From positions 62,001 to 126,000 of the forward strand of contig NZ_JACRSS010000003.1 of NCBI RefSeq assembly GCF_014384805.1: 64,000 nucleotides of DNA. Direction: 5' to 3'. Source of the DNA: Guopingia tenuis. Lineage in GTDB: Bacteria > Bacillota > Clostridia > Christensenellales > Christensenellaceae. The notes below the pieces were generated by a model that did not search any database, was not told where the DNA came from, and saw nothing but the letters and a program-made list of their open reading frames with translations. The position numbers and the translations under genes were made by a program. Positions within the stretch are counted from its first letter, which is position 1; each line of letters starts with the position of its first letter. Positions 62,831-64,000 of the stretch are shown piece by piece.

Positions 62831-64000
62831 ATGCAGCGCGGCATTGTTTTAACCGACCCTATCTATGACAGAATGATTACAGAGCTTTATACCGGGAATT
62901 ACGCCCGCGGCTCTTCTCTGCCCACACTGGAGGAGCTCTGCAGCCTATATCATGTGGGGCGCAACACCATGCGCATGGTTCTTTCCCGTCTGGCGGAAAA
63001 CGGATATATCCGCTCCAGCCGCGGGCGGGCGGCGGAGGTCGTGTTCGATCTGCAAAATCCCGGGCACCGGGCGCAGTATCTGCGGGATCTTCTCCTGCGC
63101 CGGGAAGCGATTCTGGATGTATTCGATACCCTCGCCCTTCTTCTCCCTTCCGTCCTGGGCCCCTGTCTCCATGTCTGCCCGGAAGAGGAGCTGTCCGTTC
63201 TTTCCCGCCGGGCGGCCGGCTTTTTGGCGGAGCCCGCCGAAAACGAGCTTTTTTCCTTTTCAGATATGCTGATTCAGCTTTACGGCGAATTTTTCTCCTC
63301 GCTGGGGAATCCCTATATCGCCGATCTCTTCACCTCTCTTATGCAGTATACCAAGTGTTTCTCCATGGCCGCTTATTCCTATGGCATGCAATATGACGAG
63401 CTCCGTGCCGCCTCTCAGGGCCTCCTCCGGCAGCTTCTGGACTTTGCCTCCCGGCGCGATGCCGCCGGTTTCTGCCGGGTTGTGACACAGTATCTGAGGG
63501 CCATGCGCCGCTATGCGGAAGGCTTCTTTGCCCGGATCTCCGCCGGCGTCCCCGTCCCGGAGGCTTCTTCGGCTTTCTTCTGGGCCATGGATCCCCGCCA
63601 GGAATACCTCTATGCCCAGGTTATCACCGGCGTTCTGCGCGGCATCCACACGGGGCGTTATCTCCCCGGCTCCCTGCTCCCTTCCTATGCCAGTCTGGCC
63701 CAGCTCTATGGCGTTTCCGGCAAGACTGCCGAAAAGGCCATCGGCATTTTAAACGGATACCATATCGTCAAAACCCAAAACGGCGTGGGCACCAGGGTTG
63801 CGGCCTGCACCATCCGCAGCGCGGAGCGTTCCATAAAGAATCCCGCTCTGCAAAAAAATCTGTATATCTGCCTCATGGGCCTGCAAATGGCCGGCATATT
63901 TTCCAAAACCGCCGCGCCGCATGCCCTCTTTTATCTCACGTCGGAACAGATACGTAAGCTCCGGGCGGAGATGGACAGCCATCCCCGTTTTGCCATCGAA
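62831..64000 (+). CDS. GntR-family regulator with two winged-helix domains (3' end outside window)
   Basis: 390 codons are open to the window end. Residues 8-75 form a GntR wHTH (IYDRMITELYTGNYARGSSL...VGRNTMRMVLSRLAENGYIR). A helical region follows (80-255). A second wHTH appears at about 258-325 (YAQVITGVLRGIHTGRYLPG...LAQLYGVSGKTAEKAIGIL). Thus it carries two complete DNA-binding domains in one chain. The ATG at 62831 has GAAAGGA about 10 nt upstream. It is divergent from the C45 peptidase and may regulate it and larA. Confidence 0.8.
   Translation, partial: MQRGIVLTDPIYDRMITELYTGNYARGSSLPTLEELCSLYHVGRNTMRMVLSRLAENGYIRSSRGRAAEVVFDLQNPGHRAQYLRDLLLRREAILDVFDTLALLLPSVLGPCLHVCPEEELSVLSRRAAGFLAEPAENELFSFSDMLIQLYGEFFSSLGNPYIADLFTSLMQYTKCFSMAAYSYGMQYDELRAASQGLLRQLLDFASRRDAAGFCRVVTQYLRAMRRYAEGFFARISAGVPVPEASSAFFWAMDPRQEYLYAQVITGVLRGIHTGRYLPGSLLPSYASLAQLYGVSGKTAEKAIGILNGYHIVKTQNGVGTRVAACTIRSAERSIKNPALQKNLYICLMGLQMAGIFSKTAAPHALFYLTSEQIRKLRAEMDSHPRFAIE

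Overview
The window reads as chromosomal DNA from an anaerobic, endospore-forming Clostridia-type Bacillota with GC-rich third codon positions. Support for this: a GerA-type spore germination receptor operon, two DUF1540 genes, T-box leaders on ileS and leuS, a one-chain clostridial-type PurL, AGGAGG-like ribosome binding sites with frequent TTG/GTG starts, and many compact intrinsic terminators. An order such as Christensenellales or Oscillospirales is possible, but the sequence alone does not settle it. I saw no rRNA, tRNA, CRISPR array, prophage or complete insertion sequence.

Layout. 1-3000: tail of a polysaccharide deacetylase, then a metal module (CsoR repressor, P1B ATPase, 58-aa membrane protein) with ATACCCC operator motifs. 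3060-8154 (minus): aldo/keto reductase, MgtE with an unusual leader, GNAT-like protein, GPH sugar symporter. 8262-11640 (minus): T-box and type 2 ileS. 11844-14340: lipoprotein deacetylase, then an AT-rich patch (SLOG protein, ribbon-helix-helix protein, operator repeats) followed by a dense hairpin cluster. 14348-19223: rarA, an 86-bp tandem repeat, serC-serA, DUF6506. 19557-27993 (minus): O-antigen ligase-like protein, purL, lysC, DUF1015. 28189-30931: T-box and leuS. 31358-35212 (minus): gerA-gerC-gerB plus a 55-aa two-helix protein. 35371-35951: two DUF1540 genes. 36228-44384 (minus): a CMD protein and a long operon from queT (with an in-frame TGA) through LOG, two paralogous membrane proteins, ACT/UPF0210, pepF and a TIM-barrel isomerase. 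44512-51042: PHP phosphatase, lipoprotein, GT-C-like protein, SANT/Myb coiled-coil protein, an unknown protein, YugP protease. 51446-53436 (minus): ApbE/NusG-II/Gx-transporter flavin module. 53588-56599: argS-serS. 57316-59727 (minus): 76-aa peptide with a Gly-Gly leader look, then GyrI-like protein, P-loop kinase and a DNA-glycosylase/GNAT fusion. 59813-64000: nickel-dependent lactate racemase, C45 peptidase, and a divergent GntR regulator with two wHTH domains that runs off the end.

Most interesting non-protein signal: about 125-nt elements at 14112-14235 (+) and 31141-31266 (-) share short invariant blocks and three hairpins in the same positions whose stems have diverged while still pairing. 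This looks like a dispersed structured RNA or the non-coding end of a mobile element, with no transposase in the window. Other points of interest are the nonsense codon in queT, a leader ORF ahead of mgtE, a candidate small germination-receptor subunit, and paired RHH operators 52 bp apart.
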